Source: Pseudomonas sp. A-1 (lineage in GTDB: Bacteria > Pseudomonadota > Gammaproteobacteria > Pseudomonadales > Pseudomonadaceae). Taken from it: DNA of 64,000 nucleotides. A model generated the notes under the pieces. The model was not told the DNA's origin. It saw only the letters and a list, made by a program, of their open reading frames with translations, and ran no database searches. Position 1 is the stretch's first letter, and every line of letters starts with the position of its first letter. Made by a program: the position numbers and the translations under genes. Location: contig NZ_SSTC01000021.1 of the NCBI RefSeq assembly GCF_004801855.1, positions 1 through 64,000 of the forward strand, written 5' to 3'. Shown here in pieces: positions 40,727-50,101 of the stretch.

Positions 40727-41863
40727 ATGTCCGCCGAACGCCAGGCCCAGCTCGCCCGCTACCGCTGCAACCTGCAGGGCGAAATCGACAGCGCCGCGCT
40801 GTATCGCGCCCTCGCCCGCTACGAAAGCCGCCCGGAGCTGGGCGAGCTGTACCGCCGCCTGGCCGCCATCGAGGAGCGCCATGCCGAGTTCTGGCGCACG
40901 CAGTTCCGCCAGCTCGGCGCCAGCGCGCCTGAGCTGGCGCCGAGCTGGCGCACCCGCCTGCTGATCCGCATCGCCCGCCTGCTCGGCCCGGACTGGGTGA
41001 TCGGCGCCGCCGCCTCGCTGGAGCAGATCGACCGCGGCCAGTACGACGACCAGCCGGAAGCCTGCGATACCGGCATGCCCGGTCAGGAGCGCTCCCACGC
41101 CCGCCTGCTCAACGAACTGGCCCGCGGCCGGCGCAACACCTGGAACGGCCGCCTGTTCGCCAGCCTGGAGGGTCGCCACGGCGCCGGCGGCGGCAACGCC
41201 CTGCGCGCCGCGGTGCTCGGTGCCAACGACGGCCTGATCTCCAACTTCAGCCTGGTGATGGGCGTGGCCGGCGCTGCCTTCGCTGCCGACGCCCTGCTGC
41301 TCACCGGAGTGGCCGGCCTGCTCGCCGGCGCCTGCTCGATGGCCCTCGGCGAGTGGCTGTCAGTGCAGAACGCCCGCGAGCTGTACGAGCAGCAGATCGC
41401 CACCGAGCGCGACGAACTGGAAATGGTGCCCGACGAGGAAGCCGAGGAACTGGTGCTGATCTACCGCGCCAAGGGCCTCGACGAGGGCAAGGCGCGCGCC
41501 ATGGCCGAAGGCATCATGGCCGACAAGAGCCGCGCGCTGGACACTCTGGTGCGCGAGGAGCTGGGCGTCGATCCCGACGACCTCGGCGGCTCGGCCTGGC
41601 TGGCGGCGATCACTTCCTTCGTGGTGTTCAGCCTCGGCGCGCTGATCCCGGTGCTGCCGTTCCTGCTGCTCGACGGCCAGGCCGCGGTACTGGCCTGCGC
41701 CCTGTTCAGCGCCGGCGGGCTGTTCCTGATCGGCGCCCTGGTAACCCTGTTCACCGGCCGCGGCCTGCTCTACTCCGGCCTGCGCCAGGTGGCCTTCGGC
41801 CTCGGCGCGGCGGCGATCACCTACGGGCTGGGGCACTGGCTGGGGGTGACGGTGGGAGGCTGA
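40727..41863 (+). CDS. Ferritin-like domain fused to VIT1/CCC1 transporter (MbfA type)
   Basis: 378 residues. Residues 1-140 are a ferritin-like four-helix domain with metal-binding glutamates (RCNLQGEIDSAALYRAL, YESRPELGELYRRLAAIEERHAEF, QERSHARLL). Residues 165-378 are a VIT1/CCC1 iron-manganese transporter with five membrane helices: GNALRAAVLGANDGLISNFSLVMGVAGA, GACSMALGEWLSVQNARE, VVFSLGALIPVLPFLLL. Family members such as Bradyrhizobium MbfA export iron. The start at 40727 gives MSAERQAQLARYRCN. No Fur box was seen upstream. Confidence 0.9.
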   Translation: MSAERQAQLARYRCNLQGEIDSAALYRALARYESRPELGELYRRLAAIEERHAEFWRTQFRQLGASAPELAPSWRTRLLIRIARLLGPDWVIGAAASLEQIDRGQYDDQPEACDTGMPGQERSHARLLNELARGRRNTWNGRLFASLEGRHGAGGGNALRAAVLGANDGLISNFSLVMGVAGAAFAADALLLTGVAGLLAGACSMALGEWLSVQNARELYEQQIATERDELEMVPDEEAEELVLIYRAKGLDEGKARAMAEGIMADKSRALDTLVREELGVDPDDLGGSAWLAAITSFVVFSLGALIPVLPFLLLDGQAAVLACALFSAGGLFLIGALVTLFTGRGLLYSGLRQVAFGLGAAAITYGLGHWLGVTVGG

Positions 41864-41957
41864 GCCGCCAGTGAGTTCGTCGGCCCGGCGCACGCACACG
41901 CCACCGCTGGCTAGGCTTTCCCTGACGCACCGCAGCCCGGTGCGTCGGGAGGCCCAC

Positions 41958-43283
41958 ATGAAAGAACACGCCCACCGGCCAGGCGCCAGCGAACGCCTGG
42001 CCCTGCTGCGCCACTTCGCCGAGCCGCTGCCGGGCGTGGACAGCGCCGAGTTCGCCGCGCTGTTCGACCGCTACGCCGACGCCCGCGTGGTGCTGATCGG
42101 CGAGGCCAGCCACGGCACCAGCGAGTTCTACCGCGCCCGCGCGGCCATCACCCGCCGGCTGATCGAAAAACACGGCTTCAGCATAGTCGCCGTCGAGGCC
42201 GACTGGCCGGACGCCGCGCAGATCGACCGCCAGGTGCGCGCTCAGGAGCCGCCCACCTGGACGCGCCAGGCCTTCCGGCGCTTCCCCACCTGGATGTGGC
42301 GCAACCGCGAGGTCGCCGGGTTCTGCGCCTGGCTCACGCAACACAACGCGGCGCTGCCCATGGCGCGGCGCGTCGAGTTCCGCGGCCTCGACGTGTACAG
42401 CCTGAGCGCCTCGATCAGCGCGGTGCTCGACTACCTGGACCGCACCGACGCCGAGGCGGCGCAGGCCGCGCGCCAGCGCTACGGCTGCCTGAAGCCCTGG
42501 GAGAATGCGCCGGCGCTGTACGGACGCAACGTCCTGCACGGCCAGCGCTCCTGCGAGGACGCGGTGGTCGAACAGCTGCGCGCCCTGCTCGAACAGCGCC
42601 TGGAGCACCTGGCCGAGGGCGGCGAGGCGTTCTTCGACGCCACCCAGAACGCCCGCGTGGTGCAGGCCGCCGAGCAGTACTACCGGGCCATGTACCACGG
42701 CTCGGTCGCCTCGTGGAACCTGCGCGACCAGCACATGTTCGACAGCCTCGAGCGTCTACTGGAGCACCGCGGCCCGGCGGCGAAGGCGGTGGTCTGGGCG
42801 CACAACTCGCACATCGGCAACGCCAGCGCCACCGCCATGGGCTGGGCCGGCGAGTTCAACATCGGCGAGCTGTGCCGCGACGCCTGGGGCCGCGAGGCGG
42901 TGCTGATCGGCATGGGCACCGACCGCGGCACGGTGGCGGCGGCCGACAACTGGGACGAGCCGATGCGGATCAAGCAGGTGCGCCCCTCGCGTCACGACAG
43001 CTGGGAGCAGGTGTTCCTGCAGGCCGGCATCCCCGCCTCGCTCACCGACTGGCGTGGCGACGCCCGCGATGAGCTGCGCGCCGCGCTGTCCGACACCCTG
43101 CTGGAGCGCGCCATCGGCGTGATCTACCGCCCGGAGAGCGAGCGGCAGAGCCACTACTTCGAGGCAGTGCTGGCCGAGCAGTTCGACGCCTGGCTGTGGC
43201 TGGAGCAGACCTGTGCGGTCACCCCGCTCGACCGGGAAACCCCGCACGGCGGCGAGGACGAGACCTGGCCGTTCGGGGAGTAG
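41958..43283 (+). CDS. Erythromycin esterase-family hydrolase
   Basis: 441 residues. Family landmarks: LIGEASHGTSEFYRARAAITRRLIEKHGFSIVAVEADWPDA with the EASHG motif (catalytic His and Glu), VEFRGLDVYS, VVWAHNSHIGNASATAMG with the second active-site His, and HYFEAVLAEQFDAWLWL at the end. Most chromosomal members are of unknown substrate and do not give macrolide resistance. GGGAGGCCCAC sets the start at 41958; an ATG at 41871 adds 29 unlike residues. A terminator shared with the convergent dcd follows. Confidence 0.9.
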   Translation: MKEHAHRPGASERLALLRHFAEPLPGVDSAEFAALFDRYADARVVLIGEASHGTSEFYRARAAITRRLIEKHGFSIVAVEADWPDAAQIDRQVRAQEPPTWTRQAFRRFPTWMWRNREVAGFCAWLTQHNAALPMARRVEFRGLDVYSLSASISAVLDYLDRTDAEAAQAARQRYGCLKPWENAPALYGRNVLHGQRSCEDAVVEQLRALLEQRLEHLAEGGEAFFDATQNARVVQAAEQYYRAMYHGSVASWNLRDQHMFDSLERLLEHRGPAAKAVVWAHNSHIGNASATAMGWAGEFNIGELCRDAWGREAVLIGMGTDRGTVAAADNWDEPMRIKQVRPSRHDSWEQVFLQAGIPASLTDWRGDARDELRAALSDTLLERAIGVIYRPESERQSHYFEAVLAEQFDAWLWLEQTCAVTPLDRETPHGGEDETWPFGE

Positions 43284-43292
43284 CCGGAAACG

Positions 43293-43322
43293 AACGAGCC
43301 GCGACAGGCGCGGCTCGTTTTC
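43293..43322. terminator. Bidirectional terminator between the esterase gene and dcd
   Basis: Stem AACGAGCCGCG/CGCGGCTCGTT (11 bp) with loop ACAGG and a T-run (TTTT) on the plus side, A-run on the other. Both flanking genes end here. Confidence 0.85.
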
Positions 43323-43336
43323 GACAGCGGAGCGGC

Positions 43337-43903
43337 TCAGGCCTTGGGCAGGGTCACCCCGGTCTGGCCCTGGTACTTGCCGCCGCGGTCCTTGTAGGAC
43401 ACTTCGCACTCCTCGTCGGACTGCAGGAACAGCATCTGCGCCACGCCCTCGTTGGCGTAGATCTTCGCCGGCAGGGTGGTGGTGTTGGAGAACTCCAGGG
43501 TCACGTGGCCTTCCCACTCCGGCTCGAGCGGGGTGACGTTGACGATGATGCCGCAGCGCGCGTAGGTGCTCTTGCCCAAGCAGATGGTCAGCACGTCGCG
43601 CGGGATGCGGAAGTACTCGACGGTTCGCGCCAGGGCGAAGGAGTTCGGCGGGATGATGCAGACGTCGCCCTTGACGTCGACGAAGCTCTTCTCGTCGAAG
43701 TTCTTCGGGTCGACGGTGGCCGAATGGATGTTGGTGAACACCTTGAATTCGTCGGCGCAGCGCACGTCGTAGCCGTAGCTGGACACCCCGTAGGAGATGA
43801 CCCGGTCGGAATCGGCACCGCGCACCTGACGCTCGACGAAGGGCTCGATCATGCCGTGCTCGAGGGCCATGCGGCGAATCCACTTGTCCGATTTGATGCT
43901 CAT
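43337..43903 (-). CDS. dcd: dCTP deaminase
   Basis: 188 residues, the standard length. Turns dCTP into dUTP, feeding dTMP synthesis. Motifs are complete: [89 protein letters not shown] with the catalytic Glu, and the C-terminal [19 protein letters not shown] lid. It is the gene order expected in Pseudomonas (dcd, Mrp-type ATPase, metG), here interrupted by a cold-shock gene. Confidence 0.97.
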   Translation of the reverse strand: MSIKSDKWIRRMALEHGMIEPFVERQVRGADSDRVISYGVSSYGYDVRCADEFKVFTNIHSATVDPKNFDEKSFVDVKGDVCIIPPNSFALARTVEYFRIPRDVLTICLGKSTYARCGIIVNVTPLEPEWEGHVTLEFSNTTTLPAKIYANEGVAQMLFLQSDEECEVSYKDRGGKYQGQTGVTLPKA

Positions 43904-44223
43904 GGCGGGTGTCCTGCTCAGGCTGTGCGAGATAAAGGTCGGGCGCGCATCTTACCGGGGCGCAAAGCCCGGTTCAAAGGCTTGCCGACCACGAGTCTCG
44001 ACCTGCCGCCGGTCGCTTGCGGCAAAAAAATGAAAATAAAGCTCGCTTCCTGGCGCAAAACGCGTATGGTGGCTGCAGCTGCTGCATGTGTCACCGTGAA
44101 TCGCTACAAAATGTCCGGATCTCAATCCAGTCATTGCTACGACTCCTAACTCCTTGCATTCAGTTCCCGGCCCGGAATTTCCAGGTCACCCACCTTTTCA
44201 AACTCATGCAAGGAGACATTCAC
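43904..44223 (+). promoter_or_regulatory. 320-base gap with the long leader of the cold-shock gene
   Basis: No coding sequence is supported. The stretch includes AAAAAAATGAAAATAAAGC near 44024-44043, AT-rich against its neighbours, and ends in TGCAAGGAGACATTCAC before the cold-shock start. Long leaders that refold on cooling are typical of cspA-family genes. The promoter itself could not be placed with confidence. Confidence 0.45.
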
Positions 44224-44433
44224 ATGTCCAATCGCCAAACCGGTACCGTCAAGTGGTTCAACGATGAGAAAGGCTTCGGCTTCATCACCCCGCAATCCGG
44301 TGACGACCTCTTCGTACACTTCCGCGCCATTCAGAGCGACGGCTTCAAGAGCCTGAAAGAAGGCCAAGCCGTTTCTTTCGTCGCGACCCGCGGCCAGAAA
44401 GGCATGCAAGCCGAGGAAGTCCAGGTCATCTGA
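44224..44433 (+). CDS. CspA-family cold-shock protein
   Basis: 69 residues, one cold-shock domain. RNP-1 (KGFGFIT) and RNP-2 (DLFVHF) are intact, in the order [32 protein letters not shown]. It binds single-stranded RNA and DNA and opens RNA structure. AAGGAG stands 8 bases before the ATG. A strong intrinsic terminator follows. It is a stand-alone gene; which of the several Csp paralogues of Pseudomonas it corresponds to is not clear. Confidence 0.95.
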   Translation: MSNRQTGTVKWFNDEKGFGFITPQSGDDLFVHFRAIQSDGFKSLKEGQAVSFVATRGQKGMQAEEVQVI

Positions 44434-44453
44434 CCTGTTCTTTCCCGCAAAAG

Positions 44454-44477
44454 ACCCCGCCCAGGCGGGGTTTTTTT
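44454..44477 (+). terminator. Intrinsic terminator of the cold-shock gene
   Basis: Stem CCCCGC/GCGGGG with loop CCAG, followed by seven T (44471-44477). A textbook terminator 21 bases after the stop. Confidence 0.92.
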
Positions 44478-44534
44478 ATGCCTGCGATTTCTTCCCGAGA
44501 CGGGCGACGGCAACGCCGCCGCCCGTCTCGCGGA

Positions 44535-45623
44535 TCAATCCTCGCTGATGCTGATGCTCGGCATCGCCGGCGCCGTCTGGCGCACCAGCCGCGCGCCAAC
44601 CTTGCGCGCCAGCTGCTGGTAAAGCAGCGCCAGCGGACCGTCCGGCTCGGCCACCACGGTCGGCTTGCCGCCGTCGGCCTGCTCGCGGATGGCCATGGCC
44701 AGCGGCAGGGAGGCCAGCACCTCGACGCCGTACTGCGCGGCCAGCTTGGCCCCGCCGCCCTCGCCGAACAGGTGCTCAGCATGCCCACAGTTCGAGCAGA
44801 TGTGCACCGCCATGTTCTCCACCACGCCGAGCACCGGGATGTTGACCTTGGTGAACATCTCCACGCCCTTCCTGGCATCCAGCAGGGCCAGGTCCTGCGG
44901 GGTGGTGACGATCAGCGCGCCGGCCACCGGCACCTTCTGCGCCAGGGTCAGCTGGATGTCGCCGGTGCCCGGCGGCATGTCCACCACCAGGTAGTCGAGG
45001 TTGTCCCAGGCACTCTGGGTGATCAGCTGCAGCAGTGCGCCGGAGGCCATCGGGCCGCGCCAGACCATCGGCGTGCGCTCGTCGGCGAGGAAGGCCATCG
45101 ACATCACCTGCACGCCATGGGCCTCGAGCGGCACGAACCACTGGCCGTCCCTCACCTGCGGGCGGGTGCCGTCCTTGATGCCAAGCATCAGGCCCTGGCT
45201 GGGGCCATAGATGTCGGCGTCGAGGATGCCGACCCGCGCGCCCTCGCGGGCCAGCGCCAGCGCCAGGTTGGCGGCGGTGGTCGACTTGCCGACGCCGCCC
45301 TTGCCCGAGGCCACGGCGATGACGTTCTTCACCCCGGCCAGCGCCTGGGTCTGCGCCGGCACCTGGTGGGCGGGGATCACGCAGTCCACCTGCACCACGG
45401 CTTCGGTCACGCCGTCGAGATTCTCCAGCCCGGACTTGAGCAGCTCGGCCCAGCCGGCCTTGAACAGCCCGGCGGCGTAGCCCAGCTCCAGACGCACGCG
45501 CACGCGGCCGCCGTCGATGGCGACGTCGCGCAGGCAGCCGGCGCTGACCGGGTCCTGATCGAGATGCGGATCAAGGTACTGACGCAGAACCGCCTCGACG
45601 GCGGCGCGGGTGACGGCACTCAT
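44535..45623 (-). CDS. apbC: Mrp/ApbC-family Fe-S cluster carrier ATPase
   Basis: 362 residues. P-loop ATPase that carries Fe-S clusters to target proteins. The N-terminal MIP18/DUF59-like domain (about 1-85) is followed by the deviant Walker A SGKGGVGKST (107-115), DADIYGPSQG, and VVDMPPGTGDIQLTL. The cluster-binding CxxC is CSNC in MAVHICSNCGHAEHLFGEGGG. It is divergent from metG, 134 bases apart, with both promoters in that gap. The order next to metG is that of Pseudomonas. Confidence 0.95.
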   Translation of the reverse strand: MSAVTRAAVEAVLRQYLDPHLDQDPVSAGCLRDVAIDGGRVRVRLELGYAAGLFKAGWAELLKSGLENLDGVTEAVVQVDCVIPAHQVPAQTQALAGVKNVIAVASGKGGVGKSTTAANLALALAREGARVGILDADIYGPSQGLMLGIKDGTRPQVRDGQWFVPLEAHGVQVMSMAFLADERTPMVWRGPMASGALLQLITQSAWDNLDYLVVDMPPGTGDIQLTLAQKVPVAGALIVTTPQDLALLDARKGVEMFTKVNIPVLGVVENMAVHICSNCGHAEHLFGEGGGAKLAAQYGVEVLASLPLAMAIREQADGGKPTVVAEPDGPLALLYQQLARKVGARLVRQTAPAMPSISISED

Positions 45624-45757
45624 GGGTGACTCCCGGGAAGAATGGTTGAGCGGAACGGGGGGATATCCTACCCGAGCGCCAGCCCCGCGGATGAAAAAAA
45701 CCGCCCGTGCCTATATAGTTCCCGCCTTTCCCTGTTTCGCCAGTGCAGCCGATCATC

Positions 45758-47800
45758 ATGTCCGAGCCCCGCCAGATTCTCGTTACCAGCGCCCTGCCCT
45801 ACGCCAACGGCTCCATCCACCTGGGCCACATGCTCGAGTACATCCAGACCGACATCTGGGTGCGCTTCCAGAAACAGCGCGGCAACCAGTGCATCTACGT
45901 CTGCGCCGACGACGCCCACGGCTCGGCGATCATGCTGCGCGCCGAGAAGGAAGGCATCACGCCCCAGCAGCTGATCGACGGCGTGCAGGCCGAGCACAGC
46001 GGCGATTTCGCCGACTTCCTGGTCAACTTCGACAACTTCCACTCGACCCACTCGATCGAGAACCGCGAGCTGGCCACCGGCATCTACCTGAAGCTGCGCG
46101 AGGCCGGACACATCGCCACCCGCTCGGTGACCCAGTACTTCGATCCCGAGAAGGGCATGTTCCTCGCCGACCGCTTCATCAAGGGCACCTGCCCGAAGTG
46201 CGGCGCCGAGGACCAGTACGGCGACAACTGTGAGAAGTGCGGCGCCACCTACGAGCCGACCGAGCTGAAGGACCCGCGCTCGGCGATCTCCGGCGCCACC
46301 CCGGTGCTGCGCGACTCCAAGCACTTCTTCTTCAAGCTCCCCGACTTCGAAACGATGCTCAAGCAGTGGACCCGCGGCGGCGCCCTGCAGGACGCGGTGG
46401 CCAACAAGATCGCCGAATGGCTGGACGGCGGCCTGCAGGAGTGGGACATCTCCCGCGATGCACCCTACTTCGGCTTCGAGATCCCCGACGAGCCGGGCAA
46501 GTACTTCTACGTCTGGCTGGACGCGCCGGTCGGATACATGGCCAGCTTCAAGAACCTCTGCGCGCGCCGCCCGGAGCTGGACTTCGACGCCTTCTGGAAC
46601 AAGGATTCCACCGCCGAGCTGTACCACTTCATCGGCAAGGACATCGTCAACTTCCACACCCTGTTCTGGCCGGCGATGCTGGAAGGCGCCGGCTACCGCA
46701 AGCCGACCGCGGTCAACGTGCACGGCTACCTGACCGTCAACGGCCAGAAGATGTCCAAGTCGCGCGGCACCTTCATCAAGGCGCGCACCTACCTGGATCA
46801 CCTCAATCCCGAGTACCTGCGCTACTACTACGCCAGCAAGCTGTCGCGCGGCGTGGACGATCTGGACCTCAACCTCGAGGACTTCGTGCAGAAGGTCAAC
46901 TCGGACCTGGTCGGCAAGGTGGTCAACATCGCCAGCCGCTGCGCCGGCTTCATCCACAAGGGCAACGCCGGGGTGATGGTCGACGCCAATCCCGAGCCCG
47001 AGCTGTGGGAGGCCTTCCAGGCCGCCGCGCCGAGCATCGCCGAGGCCTACGAGCACCGCGACTTCGGCCGCGCCATGCGCGAGATCATGCATCTGGCCGA
47101 CCGCGCCAACGCCTGGATCGCCGACAAGGCGCCGTGGGCGCTGAACAAGGTCGAGGGCAAGCAGGCCGAGGTCCAGGAGATCTGCGCCTTCGGCGTCAAC
47201 CTGTTCCGCCAGCTGGTGATCTTCCTCAAGCCGGTGCTGCCCAACCTGGCCGCCGCCGCCGAGGGCTTCCTCAACGTCGCCCCACTGACCTGGCAGGACC
47301 ACGAGCTGCGCCTGGCCAACCACCAGCTCAACCCGTTCACCCCGCTGATGACCCGTATCGAACCCGCGAAGATTGACGCCATGATCGAAGCCTCCAAGGA
47401 AGACCTCGCCGCCCAGAGCACCGAAGCCGCCCCGACCGGCAACGGCGAACTGGTCAAGGAGCCGCTGGCTGCGGAAATCAACTTCGACGCCTTTGCCGCG
47501 GTGGACCTGCGCATCGCCCTGATCGAGAAGTGCGAGTTCGTCGAGGGCGCCGACAAGCTGCTGCGCCTGACCCTGGACATCGGCGACGCCAAGCGCAACG
47601 TGTTCAGCGGCATCAAGTCCGCCTACCCGGACCCGAGCAAGCTGGAGGGCCGCCTGACCCTGTACGTGGCCAACCTGGCGCCGCGCAAGATGAAGTTCGG
47701 CCTGTCCGAGGGCATGGTGCTGGCCGCCGGCCCGGGCGGCGAGGAGATCTTCCTGCTCAGCCCGGACGCCGGCGCCAAGCCGGGCCAGCGCGTGCACTGA
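45758..47800 (+). CDS. metG: Methionyl-tRNA synthetase
   Basis: 680 residues, dimeric long form. Charges tRNA-Met and tRNA-fMet. The HIGH-type motif is HLGH (P14-H24: [11 protein letters not shown]), the KMSKS loop is K331-S335, and the zinc knuckle has [19 protein letters not shown]. The C-terminal 110 residues are the EMAPII/Arc1-like tRNA-binding domain ([31 protein letters not shown]), needed for dimerisation. The ATG at 45758 ([16 protein letters not shown]) is the family start; an upstream ATG at 45743 has no ribosome site. A TATATA lies at 45712. Confidence 0.97.
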   Translation: MSEPRQILVTSALPYANGSIHLGHMLEYIQTDIWVRFQKQRGNQCIYVCADDAHGSAIMLRAEKEGITPQQLIDGVQAEHSGDFADFLVNFDNFHSTHSIENRELATGIYLKLREAGHIATRSVTQYFDPEKGMFLADRFIKGTCPKCGAEDQYGDNCEKCGATYEPTELKDPRSAISGATPVLRDSKHFFFKLPDFETMLKQWTRGGALQDAVANKIAEWLDGGLQEWDISRDAPYFGFEIPDEPGKYFYVWLDAPVGYMASFKNLCARRPELDFDAFWNKDSTAELYHFIGKDIVNFHTLFWPAMLEGAGYRKPTAVNVHGYLTVNGQKMSKSRGTFIKARTYLDHLNPEYLRYYYASKLSRGVDDLDLNLEDFVQKVNSDLVGKVVNIASRCAGFIHKGNAGVMVDANPEPELWEAFQAAAPSIAEAYEHRDFGRAMREIMHLADRANAWIADKAPWALNKVEGKQAEVQEICAFGVNLFRQLVIFLKPVLPNLAAAAEGFLNVAPLTWQDHELRLANHQLNPFTPLMTRIEPAKIDAMIEASKEDLAAQSTEAAPTGNGELVKEPLAAEINFDAFAAVDLRIALIEKCEFVEGADKLLRLTLDIGDAKRNVFSGIKSAYPDPSKLEGRLTLYVANLAPRKMKFGLSEGMVLAAGPGGEEIFLLSPDAGAKPGQRVH

Positions 47801-47813
47801 CTGCTGGCACGTC

Positions 47814-47925
47814 GATGGTTCCCATGCTCCGCGTGGGAACCCCGCCTTGGACGCTCCGCGTCCAGCCGCAGGAGCGGCTCGGGCCGCATGCCCACGCAGG
47901 AGCGTGGGCATGATCGGAACCTCAC
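47814..47925 (+). repeat. REP-like double palindrome, copy 3, with an extra hairpin
   Basis: GATGGTTCCCATGCTCCGCG plus GACGCTCCGCGTCCA matches copies at 5757 and 6528. It is followed by CAGGAGCGGCTCG and a second strong hairpin, CATGCCCACGC-AGGA-GCGTGGGCATG (47888-47913). It lies 14 bases after the metG stop and may end or protect its transcript. Confidence 0.65.
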
Positions 47926-48002
47926 GCGGGCACGCATCACCGATTTTTCCCGCCGCCGCGGTTAAACTTGGCGGCCTCGCTTTCTGAACCACGCAAGGAC
48001 GC

Positions 48003-48329
48003 ATGAAGAAATCCACCGTCGTATTCACCAGCGTGCTCACCGGCGGCGTGCTGATGTCCGTCCTCCACCACGACGCGGTCTACCGCGACCGCTACGCCAG
48101 CCAGGAGGAGTGCCAGGCCGACTGGGCCCAGCACGCCTGGGCCTGCGAGCCCGAGAGCAGCGGCGGCAGCGGTGGCTCCGGCTACGTCGGCGTCAGCCGC
48201 TATCTCGGCCCCAGCTACGAGGACGGCTCCCGCCCCTACACGGCCCGCCAGCACCTGGTGCAGACCCGGCAGATGGTCGCCCGTGGCGGCTTCGGCAGCT
48301 CCGGGGCGCGCTTCTCGGGGGGCGGCTGA
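48003..48329 (+). CDS. YgiB-like (DUF1190) exported protein
   Basis: 108 residues. The N terminus (MKKSTVVFTSVLTGGVLMSVL) is a signal or anchor segment. The middle has two cysteines in EECQADWAQHAWACEPES, fitting the YgiB/DUF1190 pattern of a Cys pair around an Asp/Trp segment. The end is Gly/Ser/Arg rich and low in complexity, as in the family. Its stop overlaps the start of the next gene by 1 base (TGATG), the same ygiB-ygiC pairing as in E. coli. Function unknown. Confidence 0.75.
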   Translation: MKKSTVVFTSVLTGGVLMSVLHHDAVYRDRYASQEECQADWAQHAWACEPESSGGSGGSGYVGVSRYLGPSYEDGSRPYTARQHLVQTRQMVARGGFGSSGARFSGGG

Positions 48330-49450
48330 TGCAGCGCCGTGCCTTCACCCCGCGACCGCACTGGCGCGCCCAGTGCGAGCAGCTGGGCTTCACCTTCCAC
48401 AGCATCGACGGCACCTACTGGGACGAGTCGGCCGCCTACGAGTTCACCCTGGAGCAGATCGAGACGCTGGAAAGCGCCAGCGAGGACCTGCACCAGCGCT
48501 GCCTGGAGGCGGTGGACTGGATCGTCCGCCATGAGCACTTCGCGCCCTTCGCCCTGCCGCCGCGCGCCCGCGAGCTGATCGTCGACTCCTGGCAGCGGCA
48601 GGAGCCCAGCCTGTACGGACGCTTCGACTTCTCCTGGGACGGCACGGGCGCGCCGAAGCTGCTCGAGTACAACGCCGACACCCCCACCGGCCTGCTGGAA
48701 GCCAGCGTGGTGCAGTGGTTCTGGCTGCAGGACGTGCTGCCGGACGCCGACCAGTTCAACTCGCTGCACGAGCAGCTGATCGAGCGCTGGCGGGCGCTCG
48801 ATCCCGGCGGTCCGGTGCACTTCGCCGCCCTCGCCGGCCATGAGGAGGACACCGGCAACGCCCTGTACCTGCTGGACACCGCGCACCAGGCGGGCCTGGC
48901 CAGCGACTACCTGCCGATCGAGCGGATCGGCTTCGATGCCGCGCGGCACTGCTTCGTCGACGAAGGCGGCCGGCCGATCCGCCACTGCTTCAAGCTGTAT
49001 CCGTGGGAATGGCTGCTGGAGGACGAATTCGGTGCCCACGTGGCGACCAGCGGCATCCGCTTCCTCGAACCGGCGTGGAAGCTGCTGCTGTCGTGCAAAG
49101 CGCTGCTGCCGATCCTCTGGCGGCTGTTTCCCGAGCACCCCAACCTGCTGCCGGCCAGCTTCGGCGACGACCTGCCGCTGCCCCACGTGCGCAAGCCGCT
49201 GTATTCGCGCGAGGGCGAGAACATCCGCATCGTCAGCGAGGGCGGCATCCTGGCCAGCGACGGCCCGCATGGCCAGGCGCCGTGCATCTGGCAGGCGTAT
49301 GCGCCGCTGCCGGAGTTCGCCGGCAACTACCCGGTGCTCGGCTGCTGGATGGTCGGCGAGCGCGCCGCGGGCCTGGGCATCCGCGAGGATGCCGGGCCGA
49401 TCACCCGCGACAGCAGCCGCTTCGTGCCGCACTTCTTCCGCAACGCCTGA
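48329..49450 (+). CDS. YgiC/YjfC-like ATP-grasp protein of the glutathionylspermidine synthase family
   Basis: 373 residues, just the ATP-grasp half of glutathionylspermidine synthase, like E. coli YgiC and YjfC. Landmarks are WDGTGAPKLLEYNADTPTGLLEASVVQWFWLQD, HEEDTGNALYLLDTA, FKLYPWEWLLEDEFG, and SREGENIRIV near the C terminus. The substrate is unknown: these stand-alone forms do not make glutathionylspermidine. The ATG at 48329 overlaps the ygiB-like stop, so the pair is coupled. A DUF350 gene follows 27 bases later. Confidence 0.9.
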   Translation: MQRRAFTPRPHWRAQCEQLGFTFHSIDGTYWDESAAYEFTLEQIETLESASEDLHQRCLEAVDWIVRHEHFAPFALPPRARELIVDSWQRQEPSLYGRFDFSWDGTGAPKLLEYNADTPTGLLEASVVQWFWLQDVLPDADQFNSLHEQLIERWRALDPGGPVHFAALAGHEEDTGNALYLLDTAHQAGLASDYLPIERIGFDAARHCFVDEGGRPIRHCFKLYPWEWLLEDEFGAHVATSGIRFLEPAWKLLLSCKALLPILWRLFPEHPNLLPASFGDDLPLPHVRKPLYSREGENIRIVSEGGILASDGPHGQAPCIWQAYAPLPEFAGNYPVLGCWMVGERAAGLGIREDAGPITRDSSRFVPHFFRNA

Positions 49451-49477
49451 GCCCACCGAATCCAAGGAGATCCCGTC

Positions 49478-49876
49478 GTGGACCTGCTGCAAACCCTGCC
49501 CAGCTTCCTCGCCTACTTCGCCACTGCGCTGGCCCTGTTCGGCCTGTTCGCCAGCCTGTACATCCGCCTGACGCCCTACGCCGAACTGGAACTGATCCGT
49601 GCCGGCAACCTCGCCGCCGCCCTGGCCCTGATCGGCGCGCTGCTCGGCTTCGCCCTGCCGCTGGCCAGCAGCATCGCCCACAGCACCAGCCTGCTCGACA
49701 TGCTGGTGTGGGGCTGCATCGCCATGCTGGTGCAGGCGCTGGTCTACCTGGCGGTCGCCCGGCTGCTCCCCGAGCTGCGCCAGGGCATCACCGGCAACTG
49801 CCTGGCCCACGGCCTGTTCCTCGGCGGCAGCGCCCTGTGCGCCGGCCTGCTCAACGCCGCCTGCATGGTCTACTGA
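49478..49876 (+). CDS. DUF350 membrane protein (YjfL-like)
   Basis: 132 residues with four membrane helices, in two similar halves (FLAYFATALALFGLFASLYI, AGNLAAALALIGALLGFALPLA, LLDMLVWGCIAMLVQALVYLAVARLL, GLFLGGSALCAGLLNAACM). It starts with GTG at 49478; AAGGAGATCCC stands 7 bases before it. In E. coli yjfL sits with yjfM and yjfC, homologues of the two genes upstream here, so the trio is a conserved unit, probably linked to the cell envelope (inference). Confidence 0.88.
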   Translation: MDLLQTLPSFLAYFATALALFGLFASLYIRLTPYAELELIRAGNLAAALALIGALLGFALPLASSIAHSTSLLDMLVWGCIAMLVQALVYLAVARLLPELRQGITGNCLAHGLFLGGSALCAGLLNAACMVY

Positions 49877-50033
49877 CCCCCCCGCAGGCGCCGGCGCCTC
49901 TGGCCCGCGCCTGCGACAAGGGCGCTCGCGACAATGGGACGCACCGCGCTCCGAGCCGGCTGCAAGCCACGCTAATAGCCGGACACGCGGCATTTATTCC
50001 AAAAAGAGCTTAAAAGCGCCCAGCCCGCTCCGC

Positions 50034-50062
50034 TTGTACGCTATGAACGGGTTCACGATAAT
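50034..50062 (+). promoter_or_regulatory. Sigma-70 promoter of the rnf operon
   Basis: TTGTAC (50034-50039) and GATAAT (50057-50062) with 17 bases between. Transcription would start near 50069, giving a 33-base leader to the ATG at 50102. This also argues against the in-frame ATG at 50063, which lies in the promoter. Confidence 0.7.
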
Positions 50063-50101
50063 ATGCGCCCCCTTTATCCACCGGCGCGAGTCTCCCTGCC
50101 C

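Noticed and set aside
41958-43283. Erythromycin-esterase-like gene as a macrolide resistance gene
   Set aside because: Chromosomal members of this family rarely hydrolyse macrolides; there is no mobile context, and the sequence only supports family membership.
45668-48040. 790-codon minus-strand frame across metG
   Set aside because: Antisense shadow of metG; no family similarity and biased composition typical of such frames.
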